From contig JACMOJ010000501.1 in the NCBI GenBank assembly GCA_014378085.1, forward strand, positions 1-21,451: a stretch of 21,451 bases of DNA, given 5' to 3'. Positions 1-6,625 of the stretch are shown piece by piece. The notes below the pieces were generated by a model that made no database searches, had not been told where the DNA came from, and saw only the letters and a list, made by a program, of their open reading frames with translations. The DNA is from Burkholderiales bacterium (GTDB taxonomy: Bacteria; Pseudomonadota; Gammaproteobacteria; Burkholderiales; Usitatibacteraceae). Numbering within the stretch: the stretch's first letter is position 1; every line of letters begins with the position of its first letter. Position numbers and translations under genes: made by a program.

Positions 1-869
1 CAGAGATTGCCTCAGCCTTAGAGGACGTCGCGTTCCCGGTCGGCAGCAAGAAAGTCACGCTCAGGCTGATTGTCGAGGCAGGGCTATCTGCGGTCATCAC
101 GATCTTTATCGCGCTTGGCGTGTCGGGCTTGATCGAAGTTCGCGTGATGAAAGCCGAAGCGCTCGACGTCAGCTCGCGCGTCGTTATCACCAAAGTAACG
201 CGCGCAGTTGCTCTCGCCCTGTCGATACTTATCGCGCTGCCATTGGTTGGTTTCGACCTGACGATGCTCTCGGTGTTTGGTGGCGCGTTGGGTGTGGGTT
301 TGGGATTGGGCTTGCAAAAAATTGCCAGCAACTACATCTCTGGATTCATCATCTTGTTGGATCGGTCGCTGCGTTTGGGCGATTTGGTCACCATCGATAA
401 CCGCCAAGGCGTGATTGACTCAATCAAGGCGCGGTACACGGTCATTCGTAGTCTCGATGGGACTGAGGCGATCGTGCCGAACGACACGTTGATTACTAGT
501 ACGGTCATTAATCATACCTACACCAACGATATCGTCTCAGTCAAAACCAGCGTGATCATTGGCTATGAGTCGGACCTAGCGCTCGTCCGTTCACTGCTGC
601 TAGCGATTGCGTCGCAACACCCGAGGGTGTTGAAAGATCGAGAATCCGCGGTTTTGGTGAAGGCGCTAGGCGATAACGGCATCGAAATAGAGCTTAATGT
701 TTGGATAAATGACGCCGATCAGGGCCAAAACCCGTTGAAGTCAGACCTTTTTACTGAAATTTTGCGAGCTTTTCGGGAAAATGACATTTCCATTCCGTTT
801 CCGCGACGCGATATTCGAATCACAACGCCTATGACCGGCATTGAAGCAGAGAAACCTACAGTCGCGTAA
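1..869 (+). CDS. MscS-family mechanosensitive ion channel, 5' end outside window
   Basis: The frame is open from base 3 to the TAA at 867-869, giving 288 residues without a start, so the gene begins upstream. The visible part has hydrophobic segments near residues 20-45 and 65-90, then the glycine/alanine-rich pore helix of the MscS family (FGGALGVGLGLGLQKIASNY), followed by ISGFIILLDRSLRLGDLVTI, the conserved entry to the cytoplasmic beta domain. The rest matches the MscS middle beta domain (IVPNDTLITSTVINHTY) and the C-terminal alpha-beta domain. Family members are inner-membrane channels that open on membrane tension and release solutes during hypo-osmotic shock. The missing N-terminus means the number of extra transmembrane helices, and hence the subfamily (short MscS, or a longer YnaI/MscK-like form), cannot be decided. 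The desaturase gene follows after 27 bases, so co-transcription is likely. Confidence 0.9.
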   Translation, partial: EIASALEDVAFPVGSKKVTLRLIVEAGLSAVITIFIALGVSGLIEVRVMKAEALDVSSRVVITKVTRAVALALSILIALPLVGFDLTMLSVFGGALGVGLGLGLQKIASNYISGFIILLDRSLRLGDLVTIDNRQGVIDSIKARYTVIRSLDGTEAIVPNDTLITSTVINHTYTNDIVSVKTSVIIGYESDLALVRSLLLAIASQHPRVLKDRESAVLVKALGDNGIEIELNVWINDADQGQNPLKSDLFTEILRAFRENDISIPFPRRDIRITTPMTGIEAEKPTVA

Positions 870-896
870 AATAAGGTCTTCTTTGAGGAGCGCATT

Positions 897-2093
897 TTGG
901 ATATTTCAATTCTTAACGGCTTGATTGACCTGCCCTGGTGGGGTTATTTGGTGTTTGGCGTCGTTATCACGCACATCACGATCGCTGCCGTTACAATTTT
1001 CTTGCACCGGGCGCAGGCGCACCGCGGGCTGGAGTTGCACGCGATCCCTTCACACTTCTTTCGTTTCTGGCTGTGGCTAACGACCGGTATGGTAACGAAA
1101 GAATGGGTCGCCATTCACCGCAAGCACCACGCCAAATGTGAAACTGTTGACGACCCTCATTCGCCGGTGGTGTACGGCATCAAAAAAGTGCTCATCGAGG
1201 GCGCAGAGTTGTATCGTACAGAGTCGCGCAATCAGGAAACTTTAGACAAATACAGTCACGGTGTTCCAAATGACTGGATCGAACGCAATGTGTATTCGAA
1301 GTATTCGTGGCAAGGCGTTGGTTTGATGCTGGTGATTAACCTGGTATTGTTTGGCCCGATTGGTGCCACCATTTGGGCAGCCCAGATGATGTGGATTCCA
1401 TTTCACGCCGCTGGCATCATTAATGGCATTGGTCACTACTGGGGTTATCGCCACTACACGGTAAACGACACCAGCACCAACATCACCCCATTTGCCTTCT
1501 GGATTGGCGGCGAAGAGCTGCATAACAACCATCATGCCTTCCCGACGTCGGCACGTTTCTCGATGAAGTGGTATGAGTTTGATTTAGGCTGGCTCTACAT
1601 CCGAACGCTTGAGTTGATCGGACTCGCGAAGGTCAAAAAAGTCGCCCCACAAGCCAAGTTTAATTGGGAAAAAGTGTCGTGTGACGTTGAAACCTTGCAG
1701 GCGGTGATTTCCCATCGTTATGAAATCACCACGAAATACGCTCGCACACTGCGCGCCACTTGCAAGTCTGAGATCGAACGGCTACACGCAGAAGGCTCGG
1801 CGTTCAACGGCATGCGTGCCCGCGGCGCTTGGAAGAATTTCCGCGCGTGGATGCAATCAGACTCGACACAGTTGACCGCTGAACAACGCGCTACTTTGGA
1901 TCGGGCACTTGCACAAAGCGTAACGTTAGAAAAAGTCTATTCCTTCAAGAAAGAGCTTGCCGGTTTGTGGAACCGCTCAACAGCATCGAAGGAAGAACTG
2001 GTTGCGCGTTTGGAAGACTGGTGCAAACGTGCTGAAGCATCGGGTATCGATGCACTCCAGCAGTTTTCGCGTCGCATCCGCGCCTACGCTTAA
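897..2093 (+). CDS. Membrane fatty acid (acyl-CoA type) desaturase
   Basis: The 398-residue protein carries the three histidine boxes of membrane di-iron desaturases: HRAQAH (H37-H42), HRKHH (H74-H78) and HNNHH (H209-H213). Hydrophobic segments flank them near residues 15-35, 50-65, 140-162 and 165-185. The family (Delta9/stearoyl-CoA desaturase type) inserts a cis double bond into saturated acyl chains using O2 and electrons from a redox partner. The start is TTG at 897, chosen because GAGGAG lies at 885-890 with a 6-base spacing and the protein then begins MDISILNGLIDLPWWGY. The C-terminal ~150 residues beyond the third box are hydrophilic and helical-looking, longer than the minimal domain. 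That extension appears in proteobacterial homologues and has no function I can name. The gene ends at a strong terminator. A mechanosensitive channel followed by a desaturase suggests a membrane-homeostasis theme, but this is inference. Exact regiospecificity cannot be read from the sequence. Confidence 0.9.
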   Translation: MDISILNGLIDLPWWGYLVFGVVITHITIAAVTIFLHRAQAHRGLELHAIPSHFFRFWLWLTTGMVTKEWVAIHRKHHAKCETVDDPHSPVVYGIKKVLIEGAELYRTESRNQETLDKYSHGVPNDWIERNVYSKYSWQGVGLMLVINLVLFGPIGATIWAAQMMWIPFHAAGIINGIGHYWGYRHYTVNDTSTNITPFAFWIGGEELHNNHHAFPTSARFSMKWYEFDLGWLYIRTLELIGLAKVKKVAPQAKFNWEKVSCDVETLQAVISHRYEITTKYARTLRATCKSEIERLHAEGSAFNGMRARGAWKNFRAWMQSDSTQLTAEQRATLDRALAQSVTLEKVYSFKKELAGLWNRSTASKEELVARLEDWCKRAEASGIDALQQFSRRIRAYA

Positions 2094-2110
2094 GGCGATA
2101 AGTTTCAACA

Positions 2111-2146
2111 AAATAAAAAACCCGCCAATGGCGGGTTTTTTATTTT
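2111..2146. terminator. Bidirectional intrinsic terminator between desaturase gene and rpmG
   Basis: The stem is CCCGCC (2121-2126), loop AAT, GGCGGG (2130-2135). It is preceded by an A-rich run (2111-2120) and followed by TTTTTTATTTT (2136-2146), so it works as a U-tailed hairpin in both directions. It lies 28 bases after the desaturase stop and 20 bases after the rpmG stop, which converge here. Confidence 0.9.
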
Positions 2147-2165
2147 CTGCTGTCGAGAAGCTCAA

Positions 2166-2333
2166 CTATTTGAGCTTGGTCTCTTTATACGAAACGTGTT
2201 TACGCGCTTTCGGATCGTATTTCATCATCTCAAGCTTTTCCGGCGTTGTACGTTTGTTCTTGCTGGTCGTGTAGAAATGACCCGTACCTGCGCTAGATTC
2301 CAATTTGATTTTTTCGCGTCCACCTTTAGCCAT
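2166..2333 (-). CDS. rpmG: 50S ribosomal protein L33
   Basis: This is a 55-residue basic protein starting [20 protein letters not shown] and ending [11 protein letters not shown], a clear L33. There are no cysteines, so it is the zinc-independent (C-minus) form. The start is ATG at 2333, preceded by AAGGAG at a 7-base spacing. That ribosome binding site overlaps the rpmB stop codon, so the two genes are one operon with an 11-base gap. It is located in the large ribosomal subunit near the E site. Transcription ends at the shared bidirectional terminator downstream. Confidence 0.97.
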   Translation of the reverse strand: MAKGGREKIKLESSAGTGHFYTTSKNKRTTPEKLEMMKYDPKARKHVSYKETKLK

Positions 2334-2344
2334 GGTCGCTCTCC

Positions 2345-2581
2345 TTAAACTTCAACGCCGCTGGCGCGCAGATCAGCCAAAACGGCATCGATGCCATTTT
2401 TGTCGATCGTACGTAAACCTGCGGTGGTCAGGCGCAAACGCACCCAACGGTTTTCTGATTCCACCCAAAAACGGCGATGCTGCAAATTAGGCAGAAACCG
2501 ACGCTTGGTCTTGTTGTTCGCATGGGAAACATTGTTGCCCACCATCGGGGCTTTTCCCGTCACTTGGCATACGCGTGCCAT
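2345..2581 (-). CDS. rpmB: 50S ribosomal protein L28
   Basis: The 78-residue protein begins [20 protein letters not shown] and continues with the L28 core [20 protein letters not shown], then [19 protein letters not shown]. Its length is exactly that of proteobacterial L28. The start is ATG at 2581 with GAGG six bases upstream. It is the first gene of rpmB-rpmG, driven by the promoter at 2694-2722 with a leader of about 105 bases. radC lies upstream on the same strand, but the strong promoter between them suggests that the ribosomal pair is mainly independent of it. Confidence 0.97.
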   Translation of the reverse strand: MARVCQVTGKAPMVGNNVSHANNKTKRRFLPNLQHRRFWVESENRWVRLRLTTAGLRTIDKNGIDAVLADLRASGVEV

Positions 2582-2693
2582 AGGACACCTCTTTCAAACT
2601 GTGCTGCGGTTAGAAACGCGGATCGAAGCTACCGATTCCATTGATTTTGTTGAATCGTCACAAATGCCTTACAAAGCATTCGCGAAGCCCAAA

Positions 2694-2722
2694 ATTATAA
2701 CAAAACCAGGTACTTAGCGCAA
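2694..2722 (-). promoter_or_regulatory. Sigma70 promoter for rpmB-rpmG, extended -10
   Basis: On the minus strand TTGCGC (2722-2717) is followed by a 17-base spacer and a perfect TATAAT (2699-2694), with TG one base upstream giving an extended -10 (TGTTATAAT). The predicted start near 2687 leaves about 105 bases before the rpmB ATG. This is one of the best promoter matches in the window and suits a highly expressed ribosomal operon. Confidence 0.85.
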
Positions 2723-2750
2723 TCCTTGAAAACTCAAAAGTTAGGAACGG

Positions 2751-3431
2751 CTAAGCGGACCACAAACCCTGCTCGGCGAACGATAGTGAAGCCCCAGGAG
2801 CCACGATAAAGTGATCCAGAACTCGGACGTCGATTAGAGCAAGCGCCTCTGCCAACGTCTTCGTTAGCGACCGATCCGCCTGGCTAGGCGTAGCTTCGCC
2901 TGACGGATGATTGTGCGCGAGGATTACTGAAGCGGCGTTGTGAGCGAGCGCTCGCTTGACGATTTCTCTTGGATACACCGAGGTCTGAGTCAATGTACCG
3001 CGAAAAAGCTCATCAACCGCGATCACCCGGTTCTGTGCTGTCAGAAACACAGCGACAAACACTTCGTGAGGCAACCTCGCCAGCGTGGTCCGCAGATAGT
3101 CACGGACCGCTCGAGGGTTCGAGAGTGCATCTGCGAGTTTTATCTCCTCGTGCAGTGCGCGCTTGGCCATTTCGAGAACGGCCTGCAGCTGAACAAATTT
3201 TGCCTGCCCTATGCCGTTGACGGCGGTTAGCTGGTCTTGCGAGGCGCTAAACAAACCGTGTAACGAGCCGAACTTAACGACTAATTCACGCGCAAGGTCC
3301 ACAGCGCTCTTGCCTTTCGTGCCAACCCGCAGAAAAATGGCAAGCAGCTCCGCGTCTGACAATGCGGCAGCGCCGTGGGCAACAAGACGCTCTCGTGGTC
3401 GTTCGGCCTCAGGCCAGTTGGTGATAGACAA
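2751..3431 (-). CDS. radC: RadC family (JAB/MPN domain) protein
   Basis: The proposed product is 226 residues starting [18 protein letters not shown]. This start (3431) was chosen over an in-frame TTG at 3476 because the family normally begins just there and GGAGA lies about 6 bases upstream. The N-terminal part has the helix-hairpin-helix-like region ([24 protein letters not shown]). The C-terminal part has the metalloprotease-like JAMM signature with the residues H-N-HPSG, PSQAD and a preceding conserved E. The name comes from an old link with DNA repair in E. coli; the actual biochemical function of the family is not established. It is transcribed toward rpmBG. The upstream gap lacks an obvious promoter I would defend. 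Confidence 0.93.
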   Translation of the reverse strand: MSITNWPEAERPRERLVAHGAAALSDAELLAIFLRVGTKGKSAVDLARELVVKFGSLHGLFSASQDQLTAVNGIGQAKFVQLQAVLEMAKRALHEEIKLADALSNPRAVRDYLRTTLARLPHEVFVAVFLTAQNRVIAVDELFRGTLTQTSVYPREIVKRALAHNAASVILAHNHPSGEATPSQADRSLTKTLAEALALIDVRVLDHFIVAPGASLSFAEQGLWSA

Positions 3432-3614
3432 GCGTAATCTCCGACAAGCGTTTTTATGAAATGACCCGCTATCCAACGCATCGCTCCTGCCTTTTGCCGA
3501 CTACATTTGCACCGTTTAGTAAATCATTGCCGTGAAAGAACGCGCTCACCGAACCGTTGCATTTTGCGCAAAGTATCAGCCATGGAAAGGTTGGCCGCCG
3601 CAAAAGCAAGCCGC

Positions 3615-3675
3615 AATGCGAAATGCGAAATGCGGAATGCGGAATGCGGAATGCGGAATGCGGAATGCGGAATGC
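3615..3675. repeat. Heptanucleotide tandem repeat (AATGCGR)n
   Basis: Eight complete 7-bp units in a row, two AATGCGA then six AATGCGG, end in a partial AATGC. It covers 61 bases with no interruption. It lies in non-coding DNA upstream of radC and dut, and the period is not a multiple of three, as expected for a non-coding slippage-prone array. Confidence 0.95.
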
Positions 3676-3731
3676 AACAAATAACGCATATTTATAGTTA
3701 TTTAATCTCTTTTAGCGACTTTTAAAGAACG

Positions 3732-3761
3732 ATAGACCGATGTCTATTAGAGAAATCTAAT
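3732..3761. other. Two abutting 6-bp hairpins
   Basis: The first is ATAGAC-CGAT-GTCTAT (3732-3747). The second is ATTAGA-GAAA-TCTAAT (3746-3761), followed by TTTTA. Both have perfect 6-bp arms and 4-base loops, and they share two bases, so only one can fully form in RNA at a time. They could be an operator pair or a weak terminator. Function is unknown. Confidence 0.5.
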
Positions 3762-3998
3762 TTTACCTCCGCCGCTTGCCAGAAAAGTACGTCCCACTAC
3801 GAGCGCTGCTTCAACCGCCTCCAAAAGTACAAACCCGCAAACTGAGAAACGAAATTTATTAAGTTCCGCTAACGTCTCTTAAAATACAAATAAAATTTAC
3901 TAAAATTGGGTAACCTTCCAACATCGTAAGTTAGCAAATCTTCCGCTGCACGTGTAATCCTTTGTTTTCCCGCCACCCCTTATTCCTCGCTTATTCCT

Positions 3999-4017
3999 CC
4001 CTTTCCCTCCCTTTCCC
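3999..4017 (-). other. G-quadruplex motif / mirror repeat in the dut leader
   Basis: The plus strand reads CCC TTT CCC T CCC TTT CCC, a perfect 19-base mirror repeat centred on 4008. The minus strand is therefore GGGAAAGGGAGGGAAAGGG, which satisfies the canonical four-run G3 quadruplex pattern with loops of 3, 1 and 3. It ends 16 bases before the dut ATG, where a purine-rich ribosome binding site would normally sit. Confidence 0.75.
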
Positions 4018-4033
4018 CTACCGCCCTTCGACC

Positions 4034-4489
4034 ATGCCCCTACCAAAACTAGACGTCCGTGTTCTCGATCCCAGACTCTCCGCGCAATTACCAACCTACG
4101 CCACCCAAGGGTCTGCTGGTTTGGATATCCGTGCGTGTATCGAGACACCCATCACGCTAAAGCCGGGCGAGACAAATTTGATTCCCTCCGGCATGGCCAT
4201 TCACATCGCAGACAACCAGTACGCCGCACTCATCCTGCCGCGCTCTGGGCTGGGCCACAAACACGGCATCGTTCTCGGCAACCTAGTGGGTTTGATCGAT
4301 TCCGACTATCAGGGCCAGATTTTTGTGTCGGTCTGGAATCGAGGGCACACTGAATTCACCATCCAGCCGATGGACCGTATCGCCCAAATGATTATCGTAC
4401 CCGTCCTACAGGTCGAATTTAATATTGTGGACGCCTTCGCCGAATCCGAGCGCGGCGCTGGCGGTTTCGGTAGCACCGGCAAAAAATAG
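4034..4489 (+). CDS. dut: dUTP diphosphatase (dUTPase)
   Basis: The 151-residue protein shows all five motifs of trimeric dUTPase: GSAGLDIRA (motif 1), PRSGLG (2), [19 protein letters not shown] (3, with the catalytic aspartate and the uracil-stacking tyrosine), DRIAQMI (4) and the C-terminal glycine-rich [10 protein letters not shown] (5). It hydrolyses dUTP to dUMP and pyrophosphate, preventing uracil incorporation and feeding thymidylate synthesis. The start is the ATG at 4034, giving [12 protein letters not shown] as in relatives; the frame is open further upstream to a TTG at 3962, but that would encode an atypical leader. No Shine-Dalgarno sequence precedes the ATG: the 70 bases upstream are almost all pyrimidines, so initiation may be leaderless or use an unusual signal. 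Confidence 0.95.
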   Translation: MPLPKLDVRVLDPRLSAQLPTYATQGSAGLDIRACIETPITLKPGETNLIPSGMAIHIADNQYAALILPRSGLGHKHGIVLGNLVGLIDSDYQGQIFVSVWNRGHTEFTIQPMDRIAQMIIVPVLQVEFNIVDAFAESERGAGGFGSTGKK

Positions 4490-4568
4490 CGTCGGCAGAA
4501 TACCGCTTGCGACGTTAATCACGTTCTCCACCAGCATCCTTAGCTTGATCGCGCCCATGTACACCTCA

Positions 4569-5051
4569 ATGAACACACGCCTCTTAAATAGTTTCGCCGG
4601 ATTGTTGACCACACTCTTGCTCACAAGCGTTTCGTCGCTGCAGGCGCAGCCAGTCGATGGCAAGCCACAAACCGGACTACCCAAAATCACGCTCTCAGCT
4701 GGCGGTCAAACAATCACCGCGAATGTCGCCGCAACGGACGAAACACGGCAAAAAGGCCTGATGTTCCGCACCAAAATGGCTAAGAACGAAAGCATGCTGT
4801 TTGTTTTCACGCAGCTCGGGTATCACGCCATGTGGATGCGTAATACCCCGCTCAATTTGTCAGTGGCCTACATGGATGACCAAGGCAAGATTCTTTCGAT
4901 CCATGAAATGGAAGCTTTCAATGAGACGTCGCACCAAGCGGCTGGACCAGCACGCTACGCGCTGGAAATGAACGCGATGTGGTTTTCACAACACAAAGTA
5001 AAGGTCGGAGACCGTATTGGCGGGCTCGAAAAAGCGCCGAAACCAAAGTGA
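4569..5051 (+). CDS. Exported DUF192 family protein
   Basis: This 160-residue protein begins with a signal peptide (MNTRLLNSFAGLLTTLLLTS, predicted cut near SSLQAQ). The body matches DUF192: TDETRQKGLMFRT near the N-terminal side, then MLFVF, HAMWMRNTPLNLSVAYMD, a GKILSIHEM segment and the closing YALEMNAMW...VKVGDRI. The fold is a small beta structure found in periplasmic or membrane-tethered proteins; its function is unknown. An alternative ATG lies at 4557 in the same frame; neither has a good ribosome binding site. It starts 80 bases after dut on the same strand, so they may share a transcript. There is no cysteine at a lipobox position. Confidence 0.85.
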   Translation: MNTRLLNSFAGLLTTLLLTSVSSLQAQPVDGKPQTGLPKITLSAGGQTITANVAATDETRQKGLMFRTKMAKNESMLFVFTQLGYHAMWMRNTPLNLSVAYMDDQGKILSIHEMEAFNETSHQAAGPARYALEMNAMWFSQHKVKVGDRIGGLEKAPKPK

Positions 5052-5150
5052 ATGGTGCGATGAACCGAAGGTACTTTCGGCCAGAATCGGGCATGCCCGA
5101 TCGCGTTCCACCTAGTTTTTAGTGAAGCCGCGCGATCCCAGTTCCATTGG

Positions 5151-5179
5151 TTGCAGCCCACTCAATTCCTTACTATAAT
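5151..5179 (+). promoter_or_regulatory. Sigma70 promoter for vapBC
   Basis: TTGCAG (5151-5156), a 17-base spacer and a perfect TATAAT (5174-5179) precede the antitoxin gene. AAGGAG follows at 5189-5194. The predicted transcript start is about 5186, so the leader is only about 20 bases. Confidence 0.8.
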
Positions 5180-5205
5180 TAACTATGTAAGGAGATTTGG
5201 AGTTA

Positions 5206-5427
5206 ATGATGACAACAGAAGCTACGCTGACAAGTAAGGGACAGACGACCATTCCCAAAGAGATTAGGGTTAGCTTGGGAATGAAAGCTGGGGACCGGAT
5301 GACCTTCACATTGATGCCAGATGCGACCGTGATCATGCGTGTAAAGCGCAAAAGTATTTCTGACGTCGCTGGCAGCCTACATAAGAAGGGACGCAAACCG
5401 ATTCCGGTTGAGCAACTGTCGCGGTGA
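5206..5427 (+). CDS. AbrB/SpoVT-type antitoxin (VapB-like)
   Basis: This 73-residue protein has the swapped-hairpin AbrB DNA-binding fold signature: EATLTSKGQTTIPKEIRVSLGMKAGDRMTF, followed by a hydrophobic strand (DATVIMRV) and a short basic, flexible C-terminal tail (KKGRKPIPVEQLSR) that would wrap the toxin. Such antitoxins bind their own promoter as dimers and neutralise a partner nuclease. Start choice: ATG 5206 or the adjacent ATG 5209 (GGAG at 5199-5202 suits 5209, AAGGAG at 5189-5194 suits 5206). The stop codon overlaps the start of the PIN toxin by one base, which implies translational coupling. A strong promoter with a perfect -10 lies immediately upstream. Confidence 0.88.
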   Translation: MMTTEATLTSKGQTTIPKEIRVSLGMKAGDRMTFTLMPDATVIMRVKRKSISDVAGSLHKKGRKPIPVEQLSR

Positions 5428-5822
5428 TGCTTGGCATTGACACCAATTTACTCGTTCGCTTCCTTGTGCGAGACGATGAAGCGCAATTTGAAAAAGCGCG
5501 CAAGCTTATCAAACGCGAAGTATCAACGAGCGGTTTTGTTTTTGTGAACCAGCTGGTTTTGCTAGAAGCAGAATGGGTGCTTCGCAGTCGATATGCGGTG
5601 AGGAAGGAAGAACTCATCGAAACGCTTTCGCAAATGTTGGATGCCAGTGACATTCAGATCGAAGACGAGCCTTCAGTCGAAGAGGCGCTCTTCGTTTGGA
5701 GAGACCGCAACGCGGAATTCGCCGACTGCCTGATCGGTGCAAGAAACCGCAGACTTGGATGCAGAGCGACTGCAACATTCGATCAAAGGGCGCTGAAATT
5801 GCCCGACTTTGTTTCAATTTGA
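5427..5822 (+). CDS. PIN-domain ribonuclease toxin (VapC-like)
   Basis: The 131-residue protein begins MLGIDTNLLVRFLVRDD and keeps the acidic residues of the PIN active site: D5, E47 in the LLEAEW segment, D100 in FADCLIG and D119 in ATFDQRA. PIN toxins are Mg-dependent endoribonucleases; characterised VapCs cut tRNA or the sarcin-ricin loop, but the target of this one cannot be read from sequence. The ATG at 5427 overlaps the antitoxin TGA by one base; an in-frame GTG at 5424 is an alternative start with a four-base overlap. All catalytic residues are present, so the toxin appears intact. Pairing of an AbrB-type antitoxin with a PIN toxin is a common VapBC arrangement. Confidence 0.9.
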   Translation: MLGIDTNLLVRFLVRDDEAQFEKARKLIKREVSTSGFVFVNQLVLLEAEWVLRSRYAVRKEELIETLSQMLDASDIQIEDEPSVEEALFVWRDRNAEFADCLIGARNRRLGCRATATFDQRALKLPDFVSI

Positions 5823-5870
5823 GTTGGATTGGCGTGCTTGTTTCGCCCGGTAGCGGCTGTTCGCCATCAA

Positions 5871-5883
5871 CCGCCAATGGCGG
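5871..5883. terminator. Possible hairpin after vapC
   Basis: CCGCC-AAT-GGCGG (5871-5883) has the same stem core and loop as the strong terminator after the desaturase gene, but is followed only by CATATTTCG, not a run of T. It may be a weak terminator closing vapBC, 49 bases after its stop. Confidence 0.35.
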
Positions 5884-5905
5884 CATATTTCGCTTGCGTC
5901 GTTCA

Positions 5906-5925
5906 GTTGTTGTATCTACAATAAC
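5906..5925 (+). promoter_or_regulatory. Operator-like inverted repeat over the brnT start
   Basis: GTTGTTGTA (5906-5914), TC, TACAATAAC (5917-5925): arms match at 8 of 9 positions and end exactly at the brnT ATG (5926). TTGCGT (5894-5899) with a 17-base spacer to TACAAT (5917-5922) is a plausible promoter inside it. Known BrnA proteins repress their own promoter, so this is a good candidate operator. Confidence 0.5.
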
Positions 5926-6204
5926 ATGATAGAAATCACCTTCGACCCGATCAAACGCGAAAAGACGCTGGCGGCCCGAGGGCTTGATTTCGCAGACGCT
6001 GAAATAGTCTTTGAAGGCATCACAATTGAGATTGAAGATATTCGCAAAAACTATGGTGAATCACGCGTCATCTGTTTTGGCCTTTTGGAAGGCAGGATAG
6101 TGGTTGTTGGCTACACGGCGCGTGGCACTGCTCGTCACATTTTCAGCATGAGGAAAGCAAATGAACGTGAACAAAAGCGCATCGCGCCGCTCCTCGAAGT
6201 CTGA
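5926..6204 (+). CDS. brnT: BrnT family ribonuclease toxin
   Basis: The 92-residue protein has the BrnT pattern: the N-terminal ITFDPIKREKTLAARGLDFADA segment, a central ESRVICFGLLEGRIVVVGYTARG pair of strands, and the C-terminal RHIFSMRKANEREQKRI helix. BrnT is a RelE-fold ribonuclease that inhibits translation, with toxin encoded before antitoxin. That order is seen here: brnA begins inside the last 44 bases of this gene. No Shine-Dalgarno sequence precedes the ATG, which sits directly beside a promoter-like palindrome, so the message may be leaderless or nearly so, a plausible way to keep toxin output low. It appears full length. Confidence 0.88.
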   Translation: MIEITFDPIKREKTLAARGLDFADAEIVFEGITIEIEDIRKNYGESRVICFGLLEGRIVVVGYTARGTARHIFSMRKANEREQKRIAPLLEV

Positions 6205-6436
6205 TCTTGCGCGCGTGGACGCGCACGTGGTCAAGGCGAAAGAATATGAAGAGCTTCCAGAGCTGACGGAAGAAATGTTGGCGCGTGCAAAAGTAAATAA
6301 GGGCGGACGGCCTGTATCAACGAATCCGCGCAAACTCATCTCCTTACGCCTGCCAACGGATGTCATCGACCGATGGAAAGCAACCGGTGCGGGTTGGCAA
6401 ACGCGCATGGCAGACCGTTTAAGCAAAGTGCGGTAA
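6161..6436 (+). CDS. brnA: BrnA family antitoxin
   Basis: The 91-residue product has a basic N-terminus, an acidic middle (EYEELPELTEEMLARA) and a C-terminal ribbon-helix-helix segment LISLRLPTDVIDRWKATGAGW followed by QTRMADRLSKVR, typical of BrnA. It neutralises BrnT and, with it, represses the locus. The ATG at 6161 has AGGAAAG just upstream (6151-6157) and overlaps the end of brnT by 44 bases, a larger overlap than the usual few bases. The ribosome binding site is clearly better than that of the toxin gene, consistent with antitoxin excess. It could start at a later codon, but there is no better-placed ATG. Confidence 0.87.
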   Translation: MNVNKSASRRSSKSDLARVDAHVVKAKEYEELPELTEEMLARAKVNKGGRPVSTNPRKLISLRLPTDVIDRWKATGAGWQTRMADRLSKVR

Positions 6437-6501
6437 TCGCGCTGGAATGTGAAGAGCGGCCAATTGCGGCGGTTCCCGAAGTCGATCTGATTACCACGGT
6501 A

Positions 6502-6533
6502 TTGACTATATGCATACGATATGCATATAGTCA
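6502..6533 (+). promoter_or_regulatory. Promoter embedded in a perfect 31-bp palindrome (second brnTA operator)
   Basis: Bases 6503-6516 and 6520-6533 are perfect 14-bp inverted arms around CGA. Each arm contains the 8-bp palindrome TATGCATA (6509-6516 and 6520-6527), 11 bases apart start to start. TTGACT (6502-6507) and TATAGT (6526-6531), with an 18-base spacer, form a near-consensus promoter inside the palindrome. It reads toward the truncated brnT and its antitoxin. Confidence 0.8.
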
Positions 6534-6535
6534 GA

Positions 6536-6625
6536 GTGGACATCGAATTCGACCCCGATAAAGCGCAGACAAACCTCAAAAAGCACAAGGTCAGCCGGGG
6601 CGAAACGGAGCATTACCATGCGTAA
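6536..6625 (+). pseudogene. brnT: brnT remnant: internal deletion
   Basis: From GTG 6536 the frame reads VDIEFDPDKAQTNLKKHKVS, the N-terminal segment of a second BrnT, and then jumps straight to RGETEHYHA and TAA (6623-6625), which looks like the extreme C-terminus of a BrnT. Roughly two thirds of the domain, including the central strands and the conserved arginines, is missing, but the reading frame and the ATGCGTAA overlap with the following antitoxin start are preserved. The 29-codon product cannot be an active toxin. It differs in sequence from the intact BrnT at 5926-6204, so it is a separate module and not a duplicate. The ATG at 6521 in the same frame lies inside the operator and is a less likely start. 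Confidence 0.75.

Larger units (their letters stand above)
3432..4033. other. Gene-poor divergent region between radC and dut
   Basis: About 600 bases separate the radC start from the dut ATG. I see no convincing protein gene here; the short open frames lack ribosome binding sites and family signatures. It holds a 7-bp tandem repeat (3615-3675), a strongly AT-rich stretch (3676-3960) containing two adjoining hairpins (3732-3761), and a polypyrimidine tract (about 3961-4033) running into dut. The dut promoter is presumably in the AT-rich part, for example among the TAAAAT-like hexamers at 3880-3905, but no single -35/-10 pair is clearly best. Confidence 0.7.

Noticed and set aside
3615..3675. 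Possible CRISPR or coding repeat
   Set aside because: The 7-bp units have no spacers, and the short frame through them has no start signal or homology; it is a simple tandem repeat.
5197..5205. TTG start for the vapB-like antitoxin
   Set aside because: It would be only two bases from AAGGAG; the ATGs at 5206 and 5209 are better placed.
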